Positions 43,043 to 53,330 of a stretch of 64,000 nt of DNA are shown here, one piece after another. How positions within the stretch are numbered: position 1 is the stretch's first letter; the number at the start of each line of letters is the position of its first letter. Where the stretch lies: positions 1,060,001-1,124,000 of the forward strand of contig JAUJEO010000019.1 of NCBI GenBank assembly GCA_030762175.1, read 5' to 3'. The translations under genes were made by a program, and so were the position numbers. The notes beneath the pieces were generated by a model. That model was not told the origin of the DNA. It searched no databases and was given only the letters and a program-made list of their open reading frames with translations. Source of the DNA: Metallyticus violacea (taxonomy: Eukaryota > Arthropoda > Insecta > Mantodea > Metallyticidae).

Positions 43043-43088
43043 GTATGGCTGAAGAGGGAACAAAATGTTCTCGAAACCGGTTCCATAC
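43043..43088 (+). ncRNA. hammerhead ribozyme, PLE A2 right arm, complete canonical core
   Basis: Helix I GTATGG/CCATAC (6 bp). Core CTGAAGA is followed directly by helix II GGGAAC/GTTCTC (one G-T pair, loop AAAAT), then GAAA, self-complementary ACCGGT as helix III, T17 and the predicted cut between 43082 and 43083. This is the only copy lacking the extra T after CTGAAGA, so every core position fits the hammerhead consensus. It lies in intron 3 on the RNF41 sense strand. Confidence 0.75.
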
Positions 43089-43204
43089 ATTTATGAAAAG
43101 TAAGTGAAGCTTTAAGAGTGTGTAGTTCAACTGAATCATACAATGATATCAATTAATATGATTGGCTTCACTGTGCAAGTTCCAATTTACATTCAGCATT
43201 ATTA

Positions 43205-43212
43205 TATTAGTC
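43205..43212 (+). repeat. TSD of PLE A2 (right)
   Basis: Same 8 bp as 40592-40599. Confidence 0.55.
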
Positions 43213-44160
43213 ATTATACTCAAATTTTTTTCTTGATATTTCAGGTATATTTTCACAATGTCAGTATCCAATTGCTCTTGAACCCTAAATAAATATTTCA
43301 ATACTTTCTCCAGCATTAACCCTCTGACACTTACCTACCCTAACTCTATCAGTGCTCCTGCATTTGCAGTACTATTGGGAACTGCCAAAATTAATTTACA
43401 GAAAATTCTTAGTATTAAATCCATATTACACCATCCCTCCGCTATACCCCAAATTTTCCATTCATAAAATCCTTCCATCGGCATTGAATAAAGCCTTTCA
43501 AACCACTTGATATTCATTACTGGCTTCCTATATAAACCCTTTCTTATCACTGCCATTTTCCCCTTCACCAGTGCAGTTTTTTTCTGTTTATCCAACCTCC
43601 ATTACTACTCAACTTTATGCCCAGATATTAGAATTCACTAACTACCTGAATTTCTTTATCTGCCGTTAACCATTTCTCATCCTTGCAGTTTATTTCCTTC
43701 TTAAAAAGCATGATTTTTAGTTTGATTCAGATTTACCTTCAATCCCCACTCTTCACAATACCTATTGATCACACCTATAGCTATCTCTAATCCCCCAAGA
43801 TCGCGGGTTCGATCCCAGTCCGATCCGATGGATTTTTTTGGGCGTAAAAATCCTAAGTATGGCTTCCTTCAGAAGGGAAGTAAAGCCGTGGGTCCTGTGT
43901 TGTACATTTATGGCACAAAAAAGAACCTGAAGCCTGAAAGAAGAGGCCCCTGAGCAAAATTTGTCGGCCATTTCACACCCTGAATTGAATGGGACGCTGA
44001 TGACCTGATATGTTAAAGAGCTTCCATAAATAAACCAAATCAACAAATCTGTTCCCTCAGAGAGGACCCTGGAAGGTTTTACTTCTAAAGATTTATCTGC
44101 ACTTGCCAAGACTGTATTACTTGCATAATTACCAATATCAGCATTTATATACTTGAAATG
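43213..44160 (-). mobile_element. second LINE family, RT end and thumb (right of PLE A2), split by a SINE
   Basis: The minus strand encodes, from right to left, a TVLASADKSLEV block (after a damaged YADD), then beyond the SINE INRYCEEWGLKVNLNQTKIM, FKKEINCKD and the KTALVKGKMAVIRKGLYRKP thumb block (43335-43595). It continues at 40591. Stops throughout. Confidence 0.65.
43797..44036 (+). mobile_element. tRNA-derived SINE, copy inserted in the LINE
   Basis: Starts near the B box (GGGTTCGATCCC) and matches 51312-51550: the TTTTTTGGGCGTAAAAATCC block, TATGGCTTCCTTCAGAAG, GCCTGAAAGA, GGCCATTTCAC, GATGACCTGA and a CCATAAATAAA end. The A-box half is lost. It lies between the two halves of one LINE reading frame. 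Confidence 0.8.
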
Positions 44161-44195
44161 CTAATTAGAACTTGTGAATCATATAATGATTTTAA

Positions 44196-44216
44196 TTATT
44201 ATTATTATTATTATGT
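44196..44216 (+). repeat. (TTA)n microsatellite
   Basis: A short TTA run next to a PLE terminus. Confidence 0.7.
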
Positions 44217-44650
44217 ATATTAATTAATACATTGTGGGTCAATTTCTTACACACTTCACTTACTGAATTTAAGTTGAGACATGTTTCGGGAACCAACAAC
44301 AGTGGGTGAGGGAACGTTGGTTCCTAAAACATGTTCTGACACGACGACATTGAGTCATCAATTGGTTGAAGATGGAGAGGATGTCTCTTCGAAACCGGTC
44401 CCACCATATTTAAAAGTGATAGCATAAGAGTGTGTTAGATGACAGATTAATTATAATTTATATTTAACAAGCTTCACTGTGTGAGTTCCAACAGAATTTT
44501 TTAAAAATGTCTTATTTTTCAAAAGTTCTTAAATGAATGTTCTAACATGTCCTAACTTAAATACAGTAAGTGAAGTGTGTAAGAAATTTACCTGCTTGTA
44601 TTAATATATAATATCTTCACTGTTAACAGTTTCATAATATACAAATACAT
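44217..44650. mobile_element. mini-PLE relic with a second PLE end inserted
   Basis: The outer ends (44219-44275 and 44560-44612) are inverted copies (TTCTTACACACTTCACTTACTG against CAGTAAGTGAAGTGTG). The right side continues into an extension-like stretch (44613-44650, CTTCACTGTTAACAG). Between them, 44325-44490 is another PLE end with TTGAAGATGGAGAGG, TCTCTTCGAAACCGGTCCCA and its own extension (AAGCTTCACTGTGTGAG). Non-coding and decayed. Confidence 0.6.
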
Positions 44651-45726
44651 TATTTATGTAATTTTATAATAGCATTCTGGATATGACATAATACTTCACT
44701 TACTGGTATAAAATTTAGCATGTTTCAATATCATTTGCTCCTATCATCAGTTGTAGAGCGATTCTTGACCCAAAAATTCCAATTTCCAACCCCTGAATGT
44801 TTGGTAAAAGGCATTTCCCTGTGTTTTGGTTCCATATTTTGCCATTACACTAACAATCCTAAACTCTAAGCAGAAATATTTAGCTCCTTCAAGTAAAAGA
44901 AATTTTAATTATAGAAGCTCTAGCTAGGGGAGTTGTTGAGAACATATTTGGAATTGTTGTTAAGTGTTTAAAATATTTAGAAAACCAGTACTTCTAAGTA
45001 TAACAATTGCTGCTATTTGCACAATTTTCTGACATTAATGGAACAAGAGCACTGTATAAACCATAGAATTGTTTGAACTTGAGAGATACTAAAAAATTGT
45101 GGAATTTCTGATTCATCAAGGCAAATAACATGAGGTGATAAGGGACTAATAAACATCGGAAAGATCCCTAGAATGCCTCTAGCTTATAATAATAAAGATA
45201 ATTATAAGAGATCAGCTCAAACACTTTTTAGTTCCCCAGAAGGAAAAGTTGAATGGCAAGACAAATATGGGTAATGTGCTAAACCTAGAAGAAGTATAAA
45301 TCCTCAATAATTAATTCTCTTTAACTGAATCTGCTAAAAATTATGTTATACACAATGTACTATATTATCCCTTTAAATAATTATGATTTAAACATTCATT
45401 TACCTCTGTTATTTGTTTGTTTCTTTGCTTTATCTACATGCAAGAGAGAGATCCTTGCATTGTAGGCAAACTATTTCAATAGGTATGTCTGAAAGCTCAC
45501 CTACTTCTTTTTTATTGAAGACTTTTTGTTTTCTCATTGATAGGCGCTGTGAATATTCTTTATTTTCTTTTTCACTGATTCCATTGTTGGTAAAACATTT
45601 ATCAGCAAGTTCTTATAAAGAATCATACTTTTATCAGCTTTTGTAGTCTGTGTATTTATTATCCCACAAAATGCTTCTCTATTTATAATCAGTTGTAAAA
45701 ACTAAGAATATTTTAGTGCTCTACTC
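44651..45726. other. intron 3 sequence, one weak PLE end
   Basis: Around 44695-44765 the minus strand has CTGATGA, T, then GAAACATG, a decayed PLE terminus. The rest is AT-rich with nothing recognised. Confidence 0.35.
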
Positions 45727-46101
45727 CAGGGTGCGAAATCATTAAAAAATGTTTGGGGGAAGGGAGAAGAAGAATTTGAACTTACAATAGGATAATTTTA
45801 CTTATTTGGCAACAGTGCAGTTAATAATCTGAGACTTCGTTGTTGACTGCAGTTGCAACGTTAATATGTGCAGAGTTGCCACAATATTGAAGATCTGATC
45901 ATCATTCTATTATTTCTATATGTATTATTGCTGTTATTTTCATAGAAATATACAGAATAATACATTATTTTCAGTATATGTATTGTACATTTTCATTTTA
46001 TAACAAAAGAATTCCTCCTCCGGGAAACTTTGGTTGGGAGAATTTTTTAGGTAAAATTGTCAGTGGGGGGGGGAAAATACCCCCTGCAATTTTGCACCCT
46101 G
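45727..46101. mobile_element. hAT-like MITE, about 375 bp
   Basis: The ends are inverted: CAGGGTGCGAAATCAT at the left and, inverted, CAGGGTGCAAAATTGC at the right. The flanks GCTCTACT and GCTCCTCT agree at 6 of 8 bases, fitting an aged 8-bp duplication. No coding sequence. CAGGG ends with 8-bp duplications are typical of hAT elements. Confidence 0.6.
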
Positions 46102-46648
46102 CTCCTCTCCATTTTCTTGAATAAATAGTTTAGTGAAGAAAATTAACCTTCAAAATGAAATCTGTTGATTGCATGCACTTGTAAAAATTTCCTGCAGACT
46201 GTGGAACTGTATGCAACTGCTAACAATCACTCACATGCTGTTTTGTAGAATGCAATGGAAGACAACCTTCATCATTGGGTGCAGTGCCAAGATTCTGTAA
46301 TTTATTTTATCCAGTTGCCTTTATATACATTCAACACTGTTTTGGGAGACTTACTGTCATGCAATTTATTCTATTTTGAATAGGTAAATAGGAATCTTTG
46401 TCTTGAAATAAAGCAAAATTGGCTGTTAATTTAAATGTATTAAGCCTATTCCCACAGAAGATGGATTTCTACACTAATTAAATTTTTTAATCCCGCCACA
46501 CTATCATTTTATTGAAATAAAAACATTTTGAAATAAAAACAGTAAACTGGAATACAAAGTCAAACGATTTTTCTCTGTTTTGTTTGGCAGGGGAAACAGT
46601 TTTGTAAAGATCTAAAATGTGTTTTGGCATTTTGTACATTTCATACAG
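46102..46648. other. end of intron 3, nothing recognised
   Basis: AT-rich DNA up to the TCATACAG acceptor of exon 4. Confidence 0.4.
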
Positions 46649-46804
46649 GACTTCATGAGAGCAATGCGTGTTTCAAATCCTGCAATGCGAGCCATAGCTG
46701 ACAAGATGGAGAGAGATGAAGTGCTGCGATGGTCCAACTCTCTCACCAGAGCGCGAGTCACCAGGTGGGGAGGCATGATCTCTACCCCTGATGATATGTT
46801 GCAG
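46649..46804 (+). CDS. RNF41: RNF41/Nrdp1 coding exon 4
   Basis: Acceptor CATACAG ends at 46648; donor GCAG/GTAATG cuts after 46804. Exactly 52 codons, phase 0 on both sides (residues 175-226). It encodes DFMRAMRVSNPAMRAIADKM and ARVTRWGGMISTPDDMLQ, the start of the C-terminal USP8-interacting domain. The NPAMRAIAD stretch is closer to the insect orthologue than to the vertebrate one. Confidence 0.97.
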
Positions 46805-47502
46805 GTAATGCAATAGCACATCCTGCTCTTTTAATAAATCATAGGCTGTTACAGAAGAAAGTAAATAAAAATGTTTGAGATTTCAGATAATAGATCTTCA
46901 ATTTGGCTACATATTTTATGTTGAAATGCTGTAGCTACTGTTGAGTGTCTGTAAGAGAAAGAGAGGATGGCAAAAAATATAAATGTAAAGGATGACAGTT
47001 ATTTTTTAAACCTTTTATAATGCTTTTATTCCATAAGTGTGCCAAATATAGTATTCACATATCCAAATCTGTGACAGGCTGTTATTGTAATGTCATTGGG
47101 ATATGCTTTAGTGTGTCAGAGCTGTTTCAGTTGAACTGCTTAAAAATGTAACCTTTAGATTAGTTTTAAGTATCAAAGACCTTTTGCATTTATAAATAAG
47201 TGGTTAAGTTTAGCCTTGAGGGAGAGTGAATATTAGCTTTATAGTGAACATAAAACAACTATAAACATGGGTTTTTCTAATAGGGTGCTATCCAAGATGC
47301 ACTGTACCCAATAGTTTGGAGAGTGATGCACAATTACAAGTATAATCTTGCAAGATATTCCACAGACAGAAACATTTAAGATAAATAAATTTGTTTAATG
47401 TCCATTAAACTACTTATAAATGCTCATATAAAAGAATAAGTAGGAAAACAATTACGTTATTTACAGTAGTAGAAAATTGGCATTTAATGGAACTGCCAGA
47501 AC
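46805..47502. other. intron 4 sequence, nothing recognised
   Basis: AT-rich DNA without recognisable features. Confidence 0.4.
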
Positions 47503-47503
47503 A

Positions 47504-47640
47504 TCCCCCTCACCTCCTCCCCTCCCCCCTCCTGCCCCCTCCTCTCCCCTCCTCCTCCTCTCCCCTCCTCCTCCTCCTCCTTCTTCTTCTTCTTCTTCTT
47601 CTTCTTCTTCTTCTTCTTCTTCTTCTTCTTCTTCTTCTTC
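47504..47640 (+). repeat. polypyrimidine tract ending in (TTC)n
   Basis: About 135 nt of almost pure C/T: CCCCTCCT-type units, then about 20 TTC units (47581-47640). The mirror-symmetric homopurine/homopyrimidine strand could form a triplex. The long Ser, Leu and Glu frames across it are by-products. Confidence 0.9.
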
Positions 47641-48530
47641 ACTCATGTCTTTCATATTTACTGTCCCTAAGGTTAATAATGAGATTGTGAACAATGTCAA
47701 GTTCTTAAGTTAACCCTCCCTTTGTAAGTTTTTGACATATGCAACACAATATACCTAGTTTACCCTTGTGTAAGTCTTTTGAGTGCTTGGTTGTAACCTG
47801 CTCATTGCTGCAAGTTGAAATATTTTAATTGCAAAAATTCACTTTTTGCTGGAGTCCAAATTAGCTTAGTAGGGTTATACTGGCAGTGATGTGGCGAAAA
47901 GTATATAACTTGATGACCCATTTCTAAAGTATCTAATCTCATAATTTTTCATGAATTTTATATGGAACAACATAGACCAATGTCATGAACTTAATTCCTG
48001 TCATGAACTGAATTTCTGTAGAATTTTATATTACATCATGTTCTTGCAACCATTCCTGAATCTCTATTTTTCACCAATTTGTGTTGGGTAACTGAATGTT
48101 TTAAAATGACAATTACTGTAGAACCTTCCTCTGAGTAATTTGAAAAGTTGTTAATCAAGGACTCTTTTTTAAAACATCATTAATTTTGGAGTAATGATCA
48201 AAATTCTTGTTTTGTGCTTGGGAACAAAAATCCCATTTGCTCTCTAGTATAAAACCAATTTTTGCTTATTCTGCATGGCATACAGTTTACCTATTGGCAT
48301 TTTGAGCCCTCCTCGTCCAGATGAATATTACCATATATCCTTCCTGGTATGATTTTGATTAATCTAGGTCTCATTCAGATAAAAGATATACCTAATGTTG
48401 ATAAAGAATTGATTTGGTGACACATACTTGGTTTTTAATTGGATATGTTGGTCTTCTGCTGAATATGGGAGCAAATGCATCCAATTAAAAACCAAACTAA
48501 CTCTTTATGAACATTATTTTAATATATTCT
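47641..48530. other. intron 4 sequence, nothing recognised
   Basis: AT-rich DNA with no coding motif or repeat family recognised. Confidence 0.4.
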
Positions 48531-48535
48531 ACAAT

Positions 48536-48725
48536 TATGTATTCAATTTGCTTACACTAAACTGCACTTACATAAAACTAAGACATGTTTTGGGAGCACT
48601 CATTCCCTTCTACAGTTGACCAACTCATTAACTTGTCGATGGAGTTTAGTGTAAACAAGTTGAATACATAAGTGTATCATATATTACCACTCCATTGTCT
48701 ACAGCTTCATAAGTACAATTTATTA
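48536..48725. mobile_element. mini-PLE relic, about 190 bp
   Basis: The left end ATGTATTCAA...TTACACTAAACT is inverted at the right (AGTTTAGTGTAAAC...TTGAATACAT). The right side continues into a B-type extension (ACCACTCCATTGTCTACAGCTTCATAAGTAC). Between them the minus strand holds a damaged hammerhead-like core (CTGTAGA, GGGA...CTCCC, AAAAC). A shared TACAATT at both edges may be a worn TSD. Confidence 0.6.
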
Positions 48726-49589
48726 CATATTTTAGTACTTCACTGTTAATAGCTTCAAGAGTATGAGTTCATATGAAAAAAGATAAATCTTCTATTGTCA
48801 GTGACTGTATTGTAATAGACTATGTGCAGAAATTTGATCCTGACAGCTACAGTGTCACTTCTTTTCAAATTTCTGATCATTAATTGTCCATCTGTGTCTA
48901 AAATTCAGTCAAAGGTGTACATGGAAAACATGAAACCTTGTTGTTGTTTAGTTCAACTAAATCATACTTATCAATATGATTGGCTTCACTGTGCAACTTT
49001 CACTTAAAAATTTTAATTAAATGAAACCCTGTATTTTGTTTTCTCTCTCATTCACTTGACCAACTATTTTGTCATTGGGAGTTCCTCCTTATTGTATAAA
49101 GCATATACAGGATAGAAGGGAACTCAGTGCCATAAATAAAACTAGTAATAGAGCTTAATAAAGGAAAAAAAAAAGGTCTTAAATACCTTTTTCTCTTAAC
49201 ACTTACGAGTTTTTGAGAAAATGAATAATTTATCTTTAAACATATACCAACATGACTTAATGTTTTGTAGTGGCTCTTTTCTTTTCCCCTTTGTCAAACA
49301 CATAACTATAGGAACACATTTAACCATGATCAGGTACTAGAATTAGGAATGTAAAAATTATCTGTCTTGGAGGAGGTGGAAGAGGGCAGCTTCTTGTTAA
49401 ATATGTTAGCATGAGTTTACCCTAGTCATGAATCAAACTTTCTTGTCGGCATACAATGGAATGTAACAGAAATCATTATTTTTAGGATTTTCTCTCTTTA
49501 TGAATGGTCAATTAATAATACCATTCTTACTTTTATTCCTTGCTATTAGCATAGCATAATGACAAACTTAGCAATTTTACCATGTAAGA
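48726..49589. other. intron 4 sequence with a short PLE A end fragment
   Basis: 48950-49000 has TTCAACTAAATCATAC, then TATCAATATGATTGGCTTCACT, the A-family terminus with its extension. The rest is AT-rich with nothing recognised. Confidence 0.4.
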
Positions 49590-49599
49590 TCAATTAATG

Positions 49600-49870
49600 A
49601 ACACAAACCAAATAAATAATATTACAAATAGAAACATAGGAGATGCAAGTTGAATTAAAATGTTCAAAATGCTTTCCATTGGCACATATACATGCTTGGT
49701 ACCTGCAATATTCTGCATTATTTGTTTGATGTGTCCATTGTATGCCTTCTTCCTCACAGATGGGCATAGCATTTCACAAAATGGCAAATTGTTGGGCTGT
49801 GATGACAAAAGTTCAACAATTCGGTAGTCTTCTTGTCTCTCTTGGTACAGCAAGTGAATTGCTGCTTTTG
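49600..49870 (-). pseudogene. Tc1/mariner-like transposase C-terminal relic
   Basis: The minus strand has RYQACICANGKHFEHFNS followed shortly by a stop. This resembles the end of DDE transposases (RxxxCIxxNGxHFEHL). An 87-codon frame covers it in another frame. No catalytic residues here. Confidence 0.4.
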
Positions 49871-49949
49871 GATTTAATTTTGGAGATTATTTCATTATGA
49901 AATTTAAAATTAATTATGTATTTTTATTTTTTTGAGTTCTTACATGCGA

Positions 49950-50866
49950 AGGTAGGTCCATAAGTTTCCAGCCTACCATTTCTAGGTATGATAAAGACAA
50001 AAACTATATTTCACTTTTCAATATAACTACCCTTTATTGCAATACACTTCTCACATCTCCAAATTAACATTTCAATTTCCCCTCCCCAAAAATAATCAGA
50101 AGTCTTGATCACAAAATGGGCATAAACAGCATCCACCATCTCTTCGCCACATTTAAATTTCATTCCTCGAAGGTCCTTCTTGAGTTTTGAGAAGAAGAAA
50201 TGGTCACTGGGAGCTATATCTGGGCTGTAGGGTGGATAGTTGTCTCCTTGAAACCATATTTCTTCACAGCTTCCTTTGGAACAAGAGCTGTGTGCACAGG
50301 GGCATTTTTGTGAAGAAGATGCACACCACCACTCAGCTTTCCTCACCTTTTCTCTTTGATGGAAACACATAGTTTGTGCAGTAGGCCAGCGTATTTCTCT
50401 CCATTTACTGTGGTGTTCCTCTCCTTGAAGTCAACGAAGAGTATTGCTTCTCAGTCCCAAAAGATTGTGGCCATGATCATATTGGTTGACTGAGCGACCT
50501 TGGCCTTTAGAGGCCTTTAGTTGCTGGTTTACATCACACCATTGATTCTCTTTTAGACAAGGGATCATAGTAGAGGACCATAGTTTCATCTCCTTAACAT
50601 TGGTCTGCAGAACTTCTCTCTCATTGCCATGGCAGAGCTCCAAAAATGCCTGGCAATAGATGATGTGTGGCTGTTTTTGAACTGAGGAAAGAAATTTAGT
50701 CACCCATCTTGCATTAATCTTATTCATGTTTAAATGTTCATGAATAATTTGAAGGACTGTTGTTTTAGAAAGGCCCAACCTTGCTGCTATTTTTGTAACT
50801 TTGAGCCACCAATCTTGCATAATTTCTCCTTCCATAAGAGTGATGTTTTCAGGAGTGAGCATATGT
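49950..50866 (-). mobile_element. mariner element, copy 3 (defective)
   Basis: Same family as 13950-15118 and 20652-21803. The 3' terminus GGTAGGTCCATAAGTTTCC starts at 49950. Minus-strand frames give the HTH region (WWLKVTKIAARLGLSKTTVL), a damaged first-D block (about 50580, where the TGDET sequence is lost by a frame change) and the YSPDIAPSDHFFFSKLKKDL block with the third D (50200-50240). The 5' end, including the first HTH, is missing. Confidence 0.8.
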
Positions 50867-51251
50867 GTTTGTTCCTGTGATAACCATTATATAGCAAGCA
50901 TTGCTCGTATTTTGTAATCTTGTTATAGCTGTTTCATTTTTATAACAGCTCTGACATTTCATGCTAGACTAGTTAGCAAGCTTTATAACTATTGGAAAAT
51001 GGTGCACAAACATGTGCATGTGCTGGAAATTGTGCACAAAGATCCATTTGCACTCTCAGTGTGCAGGCAATAACATGTTTTTACTGCTTTATTCACTTTG
51101 TCACATGGGAACAAAAACACAAGTTCACCTTTTGTACTGTGGTTTGTGTAATTGTTTACTTTTTTCCATTTAAATAAGTTTTATTTTGCAACTACAGTGT
51201 GTTTTGTTCCAATAAAGCCTATAATATAAGCAGCAATGTAAGTGAGTACAT
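50867..51251. other. intron 4 sequence, nothing recognised
   Basis: AT-rich DNA between mariner copy 3 and the SINE. Confidence 0.35.
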
Positions 51252-51550
51252 TACTGATTAGCTCCATTGGGAAAGAACCAATCCAAAGGATCCTACTTGC
51301 CTCCTAAACCCAAGATCGCGGGTTCGAACCCGGCCTGGACCGATGGATTTTTTTGGGCGTAAAAATCCTAAGTATGGCTTCCTTCAGAAGAGAAGTAAAG
51401 CCATGGGTCCCGTGTCGCACATTTACAGTACGAAAAAGAACCTCAAGCCTGAAAGAGAGGCCTCTGAGCAAAATTTGTCGGCCATTTCACGCCCTTATTT
51501 GAATGGGATGCTGATGACCTGAAATGTTAAAGAGCGTCCATAAATAAATC
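51252..51550 (+). mobile_element. tRNA-derived SINE, most complete copy
   Basis: An A-box-like TTAGCTCCATTGG (51259-51270) and a perfect B box GGTTCGAACCC (51321-51331) give a tRNA-like head. A ~220-bp body follows (TTTTTTGGGCGTAAAAATCC, TATGGCTTCCTTCAGAAG, AAAATTTGTCGGCC) and ends at CCATAAATAAATCAATC. Two shorter copies lie at 43797-44036 and 10706-10800. The internal boxes would serve RNA polymerase III. Confidence 0.8.
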
Positions 51551-52549
51551 AATCAAAGAACCCTATAGCCCACCCCTACTGCTACCACTGCCACTACTAG
51601 ATTCTCACTATCTGCATAAGATAGGTTCACGGCTGTTATGGAAATGCTCTAGCACTAACACTATGTTAACAGTATTAAGCTCAGTTATGGCAAATCGAAC
51701 ATTGAGAAGGTAAATGATTAACATTAAACATTTCAGGTGAATTTATGTCAAAATGCTTTGAGTCATGAAAAACATTGAAAGGATATAACAAATTATTTCA
51801 ATATGAAAATTCCTACTATATAATTCTGTAGCAAAGGATATTATTTATTCTGTTTATCTTCATTATTAGAATTGGAATGCATGAATTACAGCACATAAAA
51901 GATGACACACTTTTTGTGTGTGTGTACGTGTATGCGCGCTCTCTAATGTGTTTTCAGCTTGAATGCTATTAAAAAGTTTGTTCAATTTAAAGTGTGAATT
52001 ATAACAAAACAAAAACCAATTAGGATGTGTCAAAGAAAATAAAGATGGATTGGGCTTGCGCTGTAACATGTTGGAAAAAATATTGCCAGACAAGCCTTAG
52101 AGTGGAATTCATAAGGTGTGAGACATAGATGTAGACCAAGAAACACTTTGAGGAGGAGTATAAAAGTGGAAGACAAAAGTTGGGAAGAAAAACCTGGAAA
52201 TAAGACCATGGCACAGAATAGGGAATAGATGAAAGCTCATTAATGCTCTATGCTCCACTTAGGAGTTACAGTAAATTATGATGATAATAATAGCATGAAA
52301 TCACTCCATAAGATTGTGGCACTGACTTCCCTTCCTTCTTGTATAGTTTGGCATAAAAAGTTGTTTTAAAATAACCCAAATCGTAGAGCACTTCTGAATT
52401 GCAGTATTTTTGGGAAACCTAACAGTAGCATATCTTTTGTTAGGTAATTCTTTGCCCTCTTTCACAACACCTTTATGAATGAATGCATTTGTTACCATAA
52501 CCAACATTACAATTACATTTATATAAACAAAACAAAATATCTAAAAATT
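51551..52549. other. intron 4 sequence, nothing recognised
   Basis: AT-rich DNA; a short GT run near 51916. Around 52030-52250 the sequence resembles the GATGGATTGGGCTTGCGCTG...GGAGTATAAA region seen after LINE RTs, but too weakly to call. Confidence 0.35.
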
Positions 52550-53330
52550 TACAATACCAAAACTATGGTTCTCCCATACCTTAACCACCTGGTTATATGT
52601 ATGATAAATGAACCCCTACAATAAATCACCTTTTCCACAACTGTGTGTGTCCACAAGGCCCTTCCTTGTACTTTTCCACGTATCCCATATCTTTCCTAAT
52701 AATTCCCCAACCTTGTTTATTTTCTCTGCCCTTATATCTGACAACATTTTAATTGCAATTATTTCATGTTGTAGTTTATTCCTTTTTTCATCGCAGATAC
52801 TATCCCTTCACCTTTTTACCATTTCCCAATACATTAGACATGGAACACTTTATCCACTTTCCCATACATATATTCTTCCTAAAAATTTTTCTTAATCCTT
52901 TTAGAAATAATACCCCTGTACTCATCCATATAAGACCTAATCTTCCAATTGATCACAATTATCTATATATTTCTGCTCTCCCCAATTTCTTTGAACTATT
53001 CTTTATAAATCTAAGGAACATTTATCCGCTAAGCTAAAATCTCTTACTTTTCTATATCTTCCTCCCTCTGTCTCATTTTTTTTCCAAAATTCACTGATGT
53101 TACTTTCACCCAGTTGCCACACATCCCTCCATTCCAATTTCTTCTAATAATTTCCCCATCTCCCCAAATGAACTCTCACTTCCCATTACATCTCTTTGGT
53201 ACATAAGTCATTCTTTTAGTATATTGTTATTATCTAATTTTAGTTATCAGTGCCAGTATTTCAAGATTCTCTCTGCTAACACTTCTAACAATATGTGCAT
53301 CTAATACAGCAAGCTTTAGCTGTTGAATCC
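52550..53330 (-). mobile_element. second LINE family, broken internal fragment
   Basis: Minus-strand coding fragments, in order: a CGNWVKVTSVNFGKKM-like block (about 53070), an INWKIRSYMDEYRGI block and a KVFHV-CIGKW tail. They resemble the region after the RT of this family. Many stops. Confidence 0.4.

Larger units (their letters stand above)
40600..43204. mobile_element. Penelope-like element A2, head-to-head, with a mini-PLE inserted
   Basis: Minus arm 40600 to about 42828 (interrupted by a mini-PLE at 40793-41062), plus arm about 42829-43204. Here the right end carries the extension (43156-43204, TTGGCTTCACTGTGCAAGTT) and the left end does not, the mirror image of A1. It is inserted in the second LINE family. 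Confidence 0.88.
38799..46648 (+). other. RNF41: RNF41 intron 3
   Basis: An intron of about 7.9 kb (GTAACT donor, TCATACAG acceptor, phase 0). It contains LINE pieces, PLE A2 with a mini-PLE inside, a SINE, PLE terminal fragments and a MITE. Confidence 0.9.

Noticed and set aside
47461..47713. Long poly-Ser, poly-Leu and poly-Glu open frames
   Set aside because: They are translations of the TTC/CCT microsatellite in different frames, with no other protein features.
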